14,571 nt of DNA, taken from NCBI GenBank assembly GCA_041690535.1, contig JAWLHA010000088.1, positions 1 to 14,571 on the forward strand, read 5' to 3'. The position numbers were made by a program, and so were the translations under genes. Positions 6,126-13,066 of this stretch are shown piece after piece (position 1 is the stretch's first letter; each line of letters opens with the position of its first letter). This DNA comes from JAWLHA01 sp041690535 (GTDB taxonomy: Bacteria; Pseudomonadota; Gammaproteobacteria; Thiohalomonadales; Thiohalomonadaceae). The notes below the pieces were generated by a model that saw only the letters and a program-made list of their open reading frames with translations, had not been told where the DNA came from and ran no database searches.

Positions 6126-7196
6126 ATGCGGTTGTTCCGGGCCGGGGTTGGGCTGGGGGCCCTGTTCGCGCTGGCGCTTGCGTGCCCCGCGGGGGCCGGT
6201 CCCGTGGAGCGGGTAGTGGTAGAGACGGCGTTCTCCACCTCGTACTGGTATCCGCTTCCCGAGAAAGACATGGTGGCAGCCTGTGTCGATGCGGCATTGG
6301 CCGAGATCTCACGGGCGAGTTCTCTTCAATTCGAACGCGAGCAAGGGGAATCTCCGGAGACCGGAAAGCTTCTTTTTCAGCTTGCGATTATCGATCAGGC
6401 CGAAATGGCGAAGCTGACCATCGCGTTGCGGACGCCGGGGCGCCGGGAGTTGGTGGCCACCGAGTCGGTGTCCATTGGCGGCCGCGACAAGCCTGGAATT
6501 TATGCGGCGCTCTCCTCCCTTGGCACTGCGGCGGCGACTAAAATGGTTGCTGCCCTTGCCACCCAACCGCAGGAGGTCCCGGGCGTCCATCGCACCCCCA
6601 GCCGGGTGGTCGCGACGGTGGCCAAGTCCCACCGTGAGGCCGCACCCGGACGCGCCGCTCGACAGGCTGTCCAGGGCGAGGTGCATATGATTGGCGTCTA
6701 TGAAGGCCGGGCACCGGCCGGGGGTGGACAGCCTTGGTGGGCAGAGTGTCTTGGCGCCGATCCGCAAGTGTTGAAGGCCTGTCATCGCACCCACGCACGC
6801 GCGTTCAGGTCCGCTCGTGAGGTGGTGGTCAATGTGTCGGGGGCCGAGGACCCCCTCGTTCTGGTGCTGATGGCCTACGAACCCGTGATCTGGGTCGTCT
6901 CTTTGCAGACCGACGTCGAGCTGGAACGCTTGATCCTCGCCGGCTATCACACCCAATTTGTCCGGGGCGTTGACGCCTCGGTCCCAACTGAGCTCTACAC
7001 CTACGAGGCAAGTCATTGTCCCGGGTGCGTTCGGGGTGATGGCCATTTCTACGCCTACAAGAAGGATGCGAAGTACGCCGCGGCCCGGGAAATGGTCAGG
7101 CGCATCACCGGAAAATCGCCAATCTCATTTCAGGGTGCCTATCAAGGCGACGTGTTCTACCTCACGCCTGGTACCGCAAGCTTGGCCGGTCCCTGA
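6126..7196 (+). CDS. Exported protein of unknown function
   Basis: From ATG 6126 this is 356 aa with a clear Sec signal peptide: MRLFR, then a hydrophobic core GVGLGALFALALA, then PAGA before GPVERV. A Cys after ALALA gives a poor lipobox, so lipoprotein status is unlikely but open. Residues ~25-145 form an alpha/beta domain; ~146-200 look like an Ala/Pro/Arg-rich linker; ~200-356 form a second domain with VHMIGVYEG, LVLVLMAYEPVIWVVS and ILAGYHTQFV, plus two Cys in SHCPGC. I recognise the second part only as resembling uncharacterised exported proteins. Earlier in-frame starts exist (ATG 6096, TTG 6051), but 6126 gives a signal peptide of normal length. It is convergent with the DUF3820 gene and lies 325 bp from the glycosyltransferase, so no operon is apparent. 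Confidence 0.75.
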   Translation: MRLFRAGVGLGALFALALACPAGAGPVERVVVETAFSTSYWYPLPEKDMVAACVDAALAEISRASSLQFEREQGESPETGKLLFQLAIIDQAEMAKLTIALRTPGRRELVATESVSIGGRDKPGIYAALSSLGTAAATKMVAALATQPQEVPGVHRTPSRVVATVAKSHREAAPGRAARQAVQGEVHMIGVYEGRAPAGGGQPWWAECLGADPQVLKACHRTHARAFRSAREVVVNVSGAEDPLVLVLMAYEPVIWVVSLQTDVELERLILAGYHTQFVRGVDASVPTELYTYEASHCPGCVRGDGHFYAYKKDAKYAAAREMVRRITGKSPISFQGAYQGDVFYLTPGTASLAGP

Positions 7197-7200
7197 CCGG
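7186..7200 (+). terminator. Small perfect hairpin over the stop codon (weak terminator candidate)
   Basis: CCGGTC and GACCGG form a perfect 6-bp stem around a CCT loop, spanning the TGA at 7194-7196. No T-run follows, so it is at best a weak or factor-dependent terminator between the convergent genes. Confidence 0.25.
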
Positions 7201-7318
7201 GAGATCAGCAGATTCCGCAGGGCGGCGTGCACCGGCTCCAGGTCTGTACCAACGTCAACTGCGCTTGCTCGGCAGCTCCTTGCCCTGCGCCTGCCAGCTC
7301 CGGGAGCACTCCGAGCGC

Positions 7319-7607
7319 TTAGTGGGCGGGGGGCCGCTTCAGGGGTTGGATGAGGTGGGAGAGGCCGTTGATCTTGATCTCCAGGGCGAGCTGCAGCAGC
7401 TGCCCCCAGCTGCCCTGGGGGAAACCCCTCTTTGGCCATCCACAGCAGGTAGGGTTCGGGGAGATCGATGAGGCGCCGGCCCTTGTACTTACCGAAGGGC
7501 ATGGTCATGTTGGCCAGCCGCAGCAAATCTTCTTTTTCGATGATCTTCGATCCCGTGTGAGTGCGGACGCCACCGCATGGGTTTCGGGGCGCGGAGTGCC
7601 GCCCCAT
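7319..7607 (-). pseudogene. DUF3820-family small protein, frameshifted by one extra base
   Basis: The start ATG at 7605-7607 has GGGAG six to seven bases upstream. The first part reads IEKEDLLRLANMTMPFGKYK and continues through LIDLPEPYLLWMAKEGFPPGQLG, a characteristic DUF3820 (PF12843-like) N-terminus. After that the reading frame becomes Ala/Arg/Pro-rich nonsense running to 7125. Removing one C from the CCCCC run at 7403-7407 restores QLLQLALEIKINGLSHLIQP and a stop at 7319-7321, giving a normal-length protein of about 95 aa. This is therefore a genuine family member with a +1 homopolymer frameshift, either a real mutation or a sequencing error. It follows yaeQ by 48 bp on the same strand, a pairing typical of gammaproteobacteria. 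The function is unknown; the family has been labelled a putative quorum-sensing-regulated virulence factor. Confidence 0.82.
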
Positions 7608-7655
7608 TGCCAGCTCCCCACGGAGGGAATCCGGGTTCAGCCGCTGTTTGGGCGC

Positions 7656-8204
7656 TCAGTCCGCCGGCTCCTTCCACACCTCCAGGTTTAACTCCACCGT
7701 CTGGGTCTCGTTGCCGAACCACACCCCGCCATCCTGGATCGTGCACTGCAGTTGCATGGTGCGCGCCACCAGCTCGCCCAGGGCGCGGCTGGCCGTCGCC
7801 GGCACGTTGAGCACGGCAAGGTTCTCCAAGGGGGCGAGCTTGCCGCCATTCTGTTCCCACCAGATGGCGGCCGTGCGCCCCCCGTAGGTATAGACCCGCA
7901 CCGCGTCGGCGCGACCACAAGCCCGGCGGATCCGCCGCTCCTCCGGCTGACCCACCTCGATCCACCGCTCGATACGGCCGCTCAGGTCGTGCTGCCACAG
8001 ATCGGGCTCGTCGTCGGCGCACAATCCTTTGGTGAAGGCGAGGGCCTGGTCCGCATTCAGCGCAAAGGCCAGTAGCCGCACCATCATCCGCTCATCGGTC
8101 TCGGAGGGGTGGCGGGCGAGGGTGAGGGCGTGCGCCCCGTAGTAGTGGCGGTCCATGTCGGCGATCTGCAGATCGGCTTTGAAGATGGTGGCCTTGAGGG
8201 CCAT
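7656..8204 (-). CDS. yaeQ: YaeQ family protein
   Basis: The 182-aa product matches the usual YaeQ length (about 181). It begins MALKATIFKADLQIADMDRH, and continues with the family motifs ARHPSETDERMMVRLLAFAL, EPDLWQHD, IERWIEVGQP, VRVYTY and WW, ending in VELNLEVWK. YaeQ proteins adopt a PD-(D/E)XK nuclease-like fold, but their biochemical role is not settled; the E. coli protein was first linked to suppression of rfaH defects. I chose the ATG at 8202-8204 because AGGAG lies seven bases upstream and the family starts here; the frame extends 65 codons further upstream through non-coding sequence. A TAGAAT -10-like box lies ~65 bp upstream. Probably co-transcribed with the DUF3820 gene. Confidence 0.95.
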   Translation of the reverse strand: MALKATIFKADLQIADMDRHYYGAHALTLARHPSETDERMMVRLLAFALNADQALAFTKGLCADDEPDLWQHDLSGRIERWIEVGQPEERRIRRACGRADAVRVYTYGGRTAAIWWEQNGGKLAPLENLAVLNVPATASRALGELVARTMQLQCTIQDGGVWFGNETQTVELNLEVWKEPAD

Positions 8205-8268
8205 GGGTCTACTCCTGAATGGGCGTGGGACGTTCGGCGGCCAGGCAGCCCCGGCGCTGAAAGGCGGC

Positions 8269-8274
8269 ATTCTA
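8269..8274 (-). promoter_or_regulatory. Candidate -10 box of the yaeQ promoter
   Basis: On the minus strand TAGAAT is a close match to the sigma-70 -10 hexamer, about 65 bp upstream of the yaeQ start. The matching -35 region is poor (TGCCGA at 18-bp spacing). Placement in the short gap between the palindromic element and yaeQ makes it plausible. Confidence 0.35.
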
Positions 8275-8316
8275 CCACTGGGCAGAGGGACCTCGGCACT
8301 GCGGCCCGTCGCACCG

Positions 8317-8583
8317 CAGGGTGAACGCATACTTATCCAAGAGCGATGTAAGTCCTTGAAAGCAGGTCGTCGGCCGCATGGATGGGTGCAAGGACGCACT
8401 TATGCCGCGGGAGGGCAGGATGCCCGAAGCGGCCGCGGCCGTCGAGCGTACATGGATGGGAGATGATTGCTCCTGCATAATCTTCACTCCCGACATCCAT
8501 GCCGGTCGTATTCACAGCGCACCTGCTTTCAAGGACTTACATCGCTCACAGCACGGCCGAGACGTTAGTATGCGTTCGCCCTG
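8317..8583. repeat. MITE-like palindromic element, copy 1 (complete)
   Basis: A 267-bp element with outer inverted ends CAGGGTGAACGCATAC (8317-8332) and GTATGCGTTCGCCCTG (8568-8583), differing at one position. Perfect 27-bp inner inverted arms lie at 8341-8367 and 8521-8547. Between the inner arms are further hairpins: CGGCCGC (8371-8377) with GCGGCCG (8435-8441); GTGC/GCAC (8386-8389, 8396-8399); GGGCA/TGCCC (8413-8417, 8421-8425); and an imperfect arm pair ATGGATG/CATCCAT (8452-8458, 8494-8500). A second copy at 14426 onward keeps the arms but has a much shorter centre. No transposase is encoded and I saw no clear target duplication. It lies 4 bp past the histidine kinase stop and could act as a transcription terminator for that gene. 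Confidence 0.88.
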
Positions 8584-8587
8584 GCGC

Positions 8588-10537
8588 TCAGCCAGGGACG
8601 AGGGCCGGACCTGCAACGGCCTCCGGCAGGCGGGCCGGCAGCCGCACGGTGAACTCCGCCCCTTCGCCGGGGGCGGACCGCAGCGACACGCTGCCCCCAT
8701 GGCGCTCGGCGATCTGCCGCACCAGGAACAGGCCGAGTCCGGTCCCGGGTTGGCCGGAGGTGAGCGAAGAGCGGTAGTACTTCTCGAACACCCGTTCCGA
8801 CTCCGAAGCCGGGATGCCGGGGCCGTCATCGGACACAGCCACGACGGTACCTCGGTGGCCGCCTGTCACGGTCACGCGAATGCTCCCCCCCGGGGCCGAA
8901 TACTTGAGGGCGTTGTCCAGCAGGTTGGCGAACAGCACCCCAAGCAGGGTGGGATCGCCGGGGACGATGGCGACGTCCCGGCAGTGGCATTCGAGGCGCT
9001 GCGGGGCGGTGTCGCGGCGCTCCTCGCAAAGCCTGTTCAGCAGGGCGGCAAGATCGACCGGCTGCACGGTCATGGCCACCGCCATCTCTTCCAGGCGTGA
9101 GTCGGCCAGCAGATCATCGGCCAGGTCGCGCATCCGCCGTGCGGCCCGGCGAATGGTGGCGGTGTCTTTGCTTGGCCCCTGTCTGCGGTCCATGACCTCG
9201 ACCACCGCGGTGATGATGCCGAGTGGATTGCGGATCTGGTGGCTGAGCATGGAGACGAAATTGCGGTGCTCGCGAATGGCCGAGCGGCTCGCGAGCAGCT
9301 CGGTGTCCGCCCGGACCCGCTCCCGCTGTATGCGGGCGATGCGGTGGGCCAGGGCGACGCTCAGGATGATGATGTGCGCCAACATGGTCAGGGTCCCGAA
9401 CTGGCGCACCAGGAGGATGTCGATCCGGGAGGGGAAGAAGGCCTCGGCGGCGTGCGCGATGGAGAAGAGCAGAAACGGAATGAACGCCGCGATGTAGTAC
9501 TTGATGAGGTAGGTACCCCGGCCCGCGCGAAGGTGGGCGCCGGCGAGCCACAGGCTCGCCACCGTGACCAGCATCGTCGCAACGAAGGTGGGCTTGACGA
9601 ACAGGATGTACCAGGAGGTCGGGATGGCCAGGAAGGAGATCACCGCCGCAGCGCACACGAGCATGTAAATTCGGTGCACCGCAGGGTAGCTCTTACGCAG
9701 GTTGAGGACCCCGTCCCACATGAAGGTGAGGGCTGCGACGTTGCCCAGTACGCCGATGCCCGTCAGCAGGTTGATGAACGGTCCCTCCCACGAGGGAAAC
9801 AGGATGGCCATGATGCCGGTGTGGGAGGAACCGAAAAGTACAAAGGTGGCGATGTAGAAGGAATAGCCGACCATGGGCCTGTCGCGCAGCGCGATCCCGA
9901 ACAGCAGATAGATGAGGACCACGAAGGTGAGGGCGGCGAAGAACATCCCCAACAGGGTGGACGTTCGGACCTCGACGAACATCAGGGCATGGGGGCGCCA
10001 CAGCGCGGCCTCGAACTGGATCTCGTCGTGGGAGGCCAGGCGCACGTAGATCGTCGTCGGCACCGATTCGGCAAGCGCCAGTTCGACCACATGGTGCCTT
10101 GCCGCCATGGGCAGTTGCCCGTTGGGTATGCGCCGCCCAAGCTGGTGTTCATCGAACCCCTCCCCCCGGGAGACGTAGACCCGGATGTCGTCGATGAACG
10201 GCTCACCGATTGCCAGCACCCAATCCGCCGGCAGGGCGCTGCCCCGGAGCACCCCGAAGCGGTACCAGATCGCCCCGTTGGTGTAGTTGCGCTCCATGGC
10301 GTCGGGCGGGCGGGTCTGGAAGGCGTCGCTGCGCACCACATCCCCGATCCCGAGGTCGCCGTCCGCATCCTTCAGAATGGCAAGGTGCCCCCGCAGTCCG
10401 AACCTGTCGGCATCGCCTGTCAGGTGCAGTGGGGGTGGGGGGGCTGCGGCCATCGCATCGCCGAACCCTCCCCCAAGGAGGGCGATCAGCAGAAGGAGGG
10501 CGAGGAGGGTCGGTCGGTGGTTCACCAGGGCAAGCAT
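8588..10537 (-). CDS. 7TMR-DISM sensor histidine kinase (orphan)
   Basis: A 649-aa membrane sensor kinase. A signal peptide (residues 1-31, LLALLLLIALLGGGFGDAMA) leads to a periplasmic 7TMR-DISM extracellular domain (~35-185) with WYRFGVLRGSALPADWVLAI and VYVSRGEGF. About seven transmembrane helices follow (~193-398). The cytoplasmic part has a HisKA domain with H433 in MLSHQIRNPLG, and a HATPase_c domain with N-box LLDNALKYS (N542), G1 DDGPGIP, F-box VFEKYYRS and G2 GTGLGLFLV. All kinase motifs are intact. No response regulator is in the window. The 7TMR-DISM extracellular domain is known for carbohydrate-type ligands in relatives; the ligand here is unknown. ATG 10535-10537 is nine bases after an in-frame stop; the ribosome site GAAGG is close to the ATG. 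The coiled-coil gene ends 74 bp upstream on the same strand. Confidence 0.93.
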   Translation of the reverse strand: MLALVNHRPTLLALLLLIALLGGGFGDAMAAAPPPPLHLTGDADRFGLRGHLAILKDADGDLGIGDVVRSDAFQTRPPDAMERNYTNGAIWYRFGVLRGSALPADWVLAIGEPFIDDIRVYVSRGEGFDEHQLGRRIPNGQLPMAARHHVVELALAESVPTTIYVRLASHDEIQFEAALWRPHALMFVEVRTSTLLGMFFAALTFVVLIYLLFGIALRDRPMVGYSFYIATFVLFGSSHTGIMAILFPSWEGPFINLLTGIGVLGNVAALTFMWDGVLNLRKSYPAVHRIYMLVCAAAVISFLAIPTSWYILFVKPTFVATMLVTVASLWLAGAHLRAGRGTYLIKYYIAAFIPFLLFSIAHAAEAFFPSRIDILLVRQFGTLTMLAHIIILSVALAHRIARIQRERVRADTELLASRSAIREHRNFVSMLSHQIRNPLGIITAVVEVMDRRQGPSKDTATIRRAARRMRDLADDLLADSRLEEMAVAMTVQPVDLAALLNRLCEERRDTAPQRLECHCRDVAIVPGDPTLLGVLFANLLDNALKYSAPGGSIRVTVTGGHRGTVVAVSDDGPGIPASESERVFEKYYRSSLTSGQPGTGLGLFLVRQIAERHGGSVSLRSAPGEGAEFTVRLPARLPEAVAGPALVPG

Positions 10538-10611
10538 GCGCCTTCAGGGGCTAAAGTTCCGGGCGGCGACCTCCATGTCCCGCTCAACCGCATCCTCTCG
10601 GGCGCTGCCGC

Positions 10612-11376
10612 TCAGCGCTTACCCTTGCCGGCAGCTTTCTTCGGCCCCTCGGCGTCGGCGGATTCCAGCTTCTCGACCAGTGCGCTGTCCAGCGTCGGGA
10701 TGGCTGGCAGGCTGGCGGCATCCTCGGCCAGCGCGCTCAGCTGCTCGTGCAGGGTTCCGCAGAGGGTGTGCAGCTCACGGTGTTGCGCGGCCAGCTGTGA
10801 GGCGCTGCCCTGTGCCTCCTCCATGACCTTGAGCTTCTCTTCCAGTTTCTTCTTGTCCGTGCGCAGCGTTGCCGCGGCCTTCTCCGCCTGCTTGCGCGCG
10901 TTGGACTCGTCCATCTTGTCCTTCTTCAACACCTTGAGCTTCTTGATCACGTTTTCCGGCGTATCGGCCAGAGCGGTGTTGATCGCCTTGAGCTCGCGCT
11001 CCCTTTCCGCCAGCCGCTCCTTCAGCTTCTTGAGCTCCTGGCTGGCCTGGGTGCGCTCGTCGGCAAGCTGCTGTTGCATTTTCTCCTGGTTGGCGACCAG
11101 TTCGGCGCGCGCGGCTTCCGCCACGGCCAAGGCCTTTTGAGTGCCGGCCAGGTTGCCTTCCATCGCGGCGATGGCGGCCTTGGCCTGCCCTTGGGCCTCA
11201 CTCACCTTGGTGTCGGCGTCGTTGGAACGTTTGATGGCCGCTTCCAAGGCCGCCTTGAGTTCTTCCTGGGAGCAACTGGGGTCCAACTTCAAGGCATCGG
11301 TCACGGTCCGCATCAACACCTGCTTGCTTACCGCTAGTTCTTTCCAGACCTTGAGCTGCAATTCCAAATCGGTCAC
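10612..11376 (-). CDS. Coiled-coil protein of unknown function
   Basis: A 254-aa soluble protein with GTG start 11374-11376 preceded by AGGAG at six-base spacing. Residues ~1-45 form a small N-terminal segment (MTDLELQLKVWKELAVSKQV) that differs from the rest. Residues ~48-205 are a long heptad-rich, Ala/Lys/Glu/Gln-rich coiled coil (KMQQQLADERTQASQELKKL, LRTDKKKLEEKLKVMEEAQ). The end is a Lys-rich tail (GPKKAAGKGKR) that could bind nucleic acid or acidic partners. It has no signal peptide and no transmembrane segment. I do not recognise the family; it is not SMC (no ATPase motifs), nor a clear TolA or KfrA homologue, although a KfrA-like role is conceivable. It is followed 74 bp later by the histidine kinase in the same direction, so they may share a transcript. 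Confidence 0.82.
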   Translation of the reverse strand: MTDLELQLKVWKELAVSKQVLMRTVTDALKLDPSCSQEELKAALEAAIKRSNDADTKVSEAQGQAKAAIAAMEGNLAGTQKALAVAEAARAELVANQEKMQQQLADERTQASQELKKLKERLAERERELKAINTALADTPENVIKKLKVLKKDKMDESNARKQAEKAAATLRTDKKKLEEKLKVMEEAQGSASQLAAQHRELHTLCGTLHEQLSALAEDAASLPAIPTLDSALVEKLESADAEGPKKAAGKGKR

Positions 11377-11621
11377 ATAATTCTCCTGGCTGGGACCTGA
11401 GTTTTCAAATGGGGATAGATTCCGAGGGGGGGCATATTAGACGAATTCATGGCTTTGGGGGACCGTATTCCACTCCAAATGGGTGTTCGGGCGGGTCAAA
11501 TGGCGTACAAAGGGCCCGAATCGTCCTGGGGGACACGGTATTCTCGACCCGTCTGACCCTGTCGGCGAGCTGACGTTCGCCGGCTGGGTGCTGCGGACGC
11601 TAAAGGAAGCACTCGCTCGCA

Positions 11622-11690
11622 GGTGGGTTGACGACACTCATCGGCGGCTCCCCGGGTCTTTTCGGTGGGCTTCACTACGCTCAACCCACC
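11622..11690. repeat. REP-like inverted repeat (GGTGGGTTGA / TCAACCCACC)
   Basis: GGTGGGTTGA at 11622-11631 is perfectly complementary to TCAACCCACC at 11681-11690. A shorter nested hairpin, GGTGGG (11664-11669) with CCCACC (11685-11690), ends on the same right arm. The sequence type resembles proteobacterial REP elements. It could form a stable RNA or DNA hairpin downstream of the sodium channel gene. Confidence 0.65.
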
Positions 11691-11923
11691 CCTCCGTCTG
11701 TCTATCTGCTCCCCGGCCCTCGTTCGGCGGCCTATTGTAACGCCGTCGGGCGCGACATGGGATCTCCGATGTGGCGGTGTCGAACCCGGACCCCCCGCCG
11801 TGGTCACTCCCCTGCATTCGGCTACCCACAACAGCCTTTCGGGGAAACCAAAGCACCGAACAGGTAAACGGAACGATCGCATCGTAACCAGATTGCCCGC
11901 AGGTGGCGGGGGCAGCGAACCGA

Positions 11924-11986
11924 GGTGGATAAGCGCAGCGTCCACCAATTCGACGCCGCACGGTGGATGCGCTGCGCTTATCCACC
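11924..11986. repeat. REP-like inverted repeat (GGTGGATAAGCGCAGCG family)
   Basis: GGTGGATAAGCGCAGCGTCC starts at 11924 and its near-perfect reverse complement, ending GCTGCGCTTATCCACC, lies at 11962-11986, with a two-base bulge. The loop is about 15 bases. This GC-rich palindrome type is recurrent between genes of many beta- and gammaproteobacteria. It lies about 40 bp past the sodium channel stop codon and may end its transcript. Confidence 0.8.
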
Positions 11987-12024
11987 CTACTTGTTGGGTG
12001 CGTCGGATTTATCTGTTCGGTGCT

Positions 12025-12897
12025 CTAGGTGGTGCCCAGGCCGGCGAGGCCCGCCCCCTGCCTGGCCCCGGGCTGCTCTTGCGCCAGCTCCCGACGCAGC
12101 TGCGCCACCTCCCCGCGGAGCAGCCGCAGCTCCTCCAGCACGCTGCTGCCTTCGTCGTGCACGGCCCTTTCGATCACCGCCTGTTCCTCCTGGTGATCGG
12201 CCTGGTGCATCTCCTGCATCGTGTTGACGATGATGGCGATGAACAGGTTCAGCATGGTGAAGGTGGCGACCAGGATGAAGGGGATGAAGAACAGCCACGC
12301 ATAGGGGTGGCTCTCCATGACGGGCCGGGCGATCCCCATGGACCAGCTCTCCAGGGTCATGATCTGGAACAGGGTGTACATGGAGGCCCCGATGTTGCCG
12401 AACCACTCGGGAAACTCCTGGCCAAAGAGGCCGGTGGCCATGACCGAGGCGACGTAGAACAGCAGCAGCATCAGTCCGGCGATGGCGCCGATCCCCGGGA
12501 TCGCATGGAGTAGTGCCTGCACCACAAGCCGCATCCGCGGCATGACCGAGACCAGGCGCAGCACCCGCAGCACCCGCAGGGTTCGCATCACCGCCAGCGG
12601 GCCGCTGGCCGGCACCAAGGCGATGCCGACGATGACGAAGTCGAACACGTTCCAGGGATCGCGAAAGAAGCGCCATCCGAACGCAAACAGTTTGGTCGCA
12701 ATTTCCAGGACGAAGACGCTCAACACCACGGTGTCGACGGCCCCCAGCAAGGTGCCGAAGCGGGCCGCCACCTCCGCGGAGGTCTCCAGCCCCAAAGTGA
12801 TGGCGTTGAGCACAATCAGGGTGACGACGAGACGCTGGATGGCGGGCGACTCGATCCAGCGCCCGGCGGCGCCGCGGAGGTTGGCAGTGTCAGACAT
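12025..12897 (-). CDS. NaChBac-type voltage-gated sodium channel
   Basis: A 290-aa single-domain, six-transmembrane channel subunit expected to work as a homotetramer in the inner membrane. S1 is about residues 21-39, S2 55-72, S3 81-96. S4 carries the voltage-sensing arginines R105, R108, R111 and R114 at every third position (MRTLRVLRVLRL). S5 is about 133-158, and the pore helix and filter read LFQIMTLESWSM, with TLESWS at 181-186, the known sodium-selective bacterial signature. S6 is about 201-227 (FILVATFTMLNLFIAIIVNT). A C-terminal coiled coil (~230-275) fits the four-helix bundle of BacNav channels. The length matches the family (~270-290). The ATG at 12895-12897 has only a weak ribosome site. 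In bacteria such channels are linked to sodium homeostasis, motility and pH response. Confidence 0.95.
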   Translation of the reverse strand: MSDTANLRGAAGRWIESPAIQRLVVTLIVLNAITLGLETSAEVAARFGTLLGAVDTVVLSVFVLEIATKLFAFGWRFFRDPWNVFDFVIVGIALVPASGPLAVMRTLRVLRVLRLVSVMPRMRLVVQALLHAIPGIGAIAGLMLLLFYVASVMATGLFGQEFPEWFGNIGASMYTLFQIMTLESWSMGIARPVMESHPYAWLFFIPFILVATFTMLNLFIAIIVNTMQEMHQADHQEEQAVIERAVHDEGSSVLEELRLLRGEVAQLRRELAQEQPGARQGAGLAGLGTT

Positions 12898-13066
12898 GGG
12901 GATGCTCGCGTTGGAAAATAACCGTCTTAGTTAAGGTCCGATGCGGGAAAAAACAAGGGTGAAGATTGGCTGGAGCAAGGGGCGGCCTTGCCACTCCCTC
13001 GCGGTTGGCTTGGCGCAGGGGGGTTGGGCCCGCTTCCGGTGGGAAAGCCCCGTGTTTCGCTTCGGC

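Larger units (their letters stand above)
11377..12024. other. ~650-bp non-coding region with REP-like palindromes
   Basis: No frame in this stretch looks like a real protein: the longest minus-strand frame (11496-11948) is low-complexity and runs through two palindromes. The region contains the two REP-like inverted repeats listed separately and a GC-rich hairpin (GGCGG near 11772 with CCGCC near 11797). The part next to the coiled-coil gene (11400-11460) should contain its promoter; TAATAT on the minus strand near 11435 is a possible -10 box but lacks a good -35. Confidence 0.6.

Noticed and set aside
7656..8399. Longer yaeQ start adding 65 N-terminal residues
   Set aside because: The extension reads through the palindromic element and upstream region, while the internal ATG at 8204 has a good AGGAG and matches the family start.
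8317..8583. CRISPR-like reading of the repeated arms
   Set aside because: The repeats are inverted, not direct and regularly spaced, and there are only two arms per locus.
9239..11140. Long plus-strand open frame opposite the histidine kinase and coiled-coil genes
   Set aside because: Spans two well-supported minus-strand genes and their intergenic gap, with low-complexity composition; a GC-driven shadow frame.
11770..11815. tRNA-like T-arm (GTTCGA loop on the minus strand)
   Set aside because: The stem around the loop is mismatched and no acceptor, D or anticodon arm could be fitted nearby.
11496..11948. 150-codon minus-strand frame
   Set aside because: Runs through one REP-like palindrome and the edge of another, with Arg/Pro/Gly-rich composition and no domain; looks like translated repetitive non-coding DNA.
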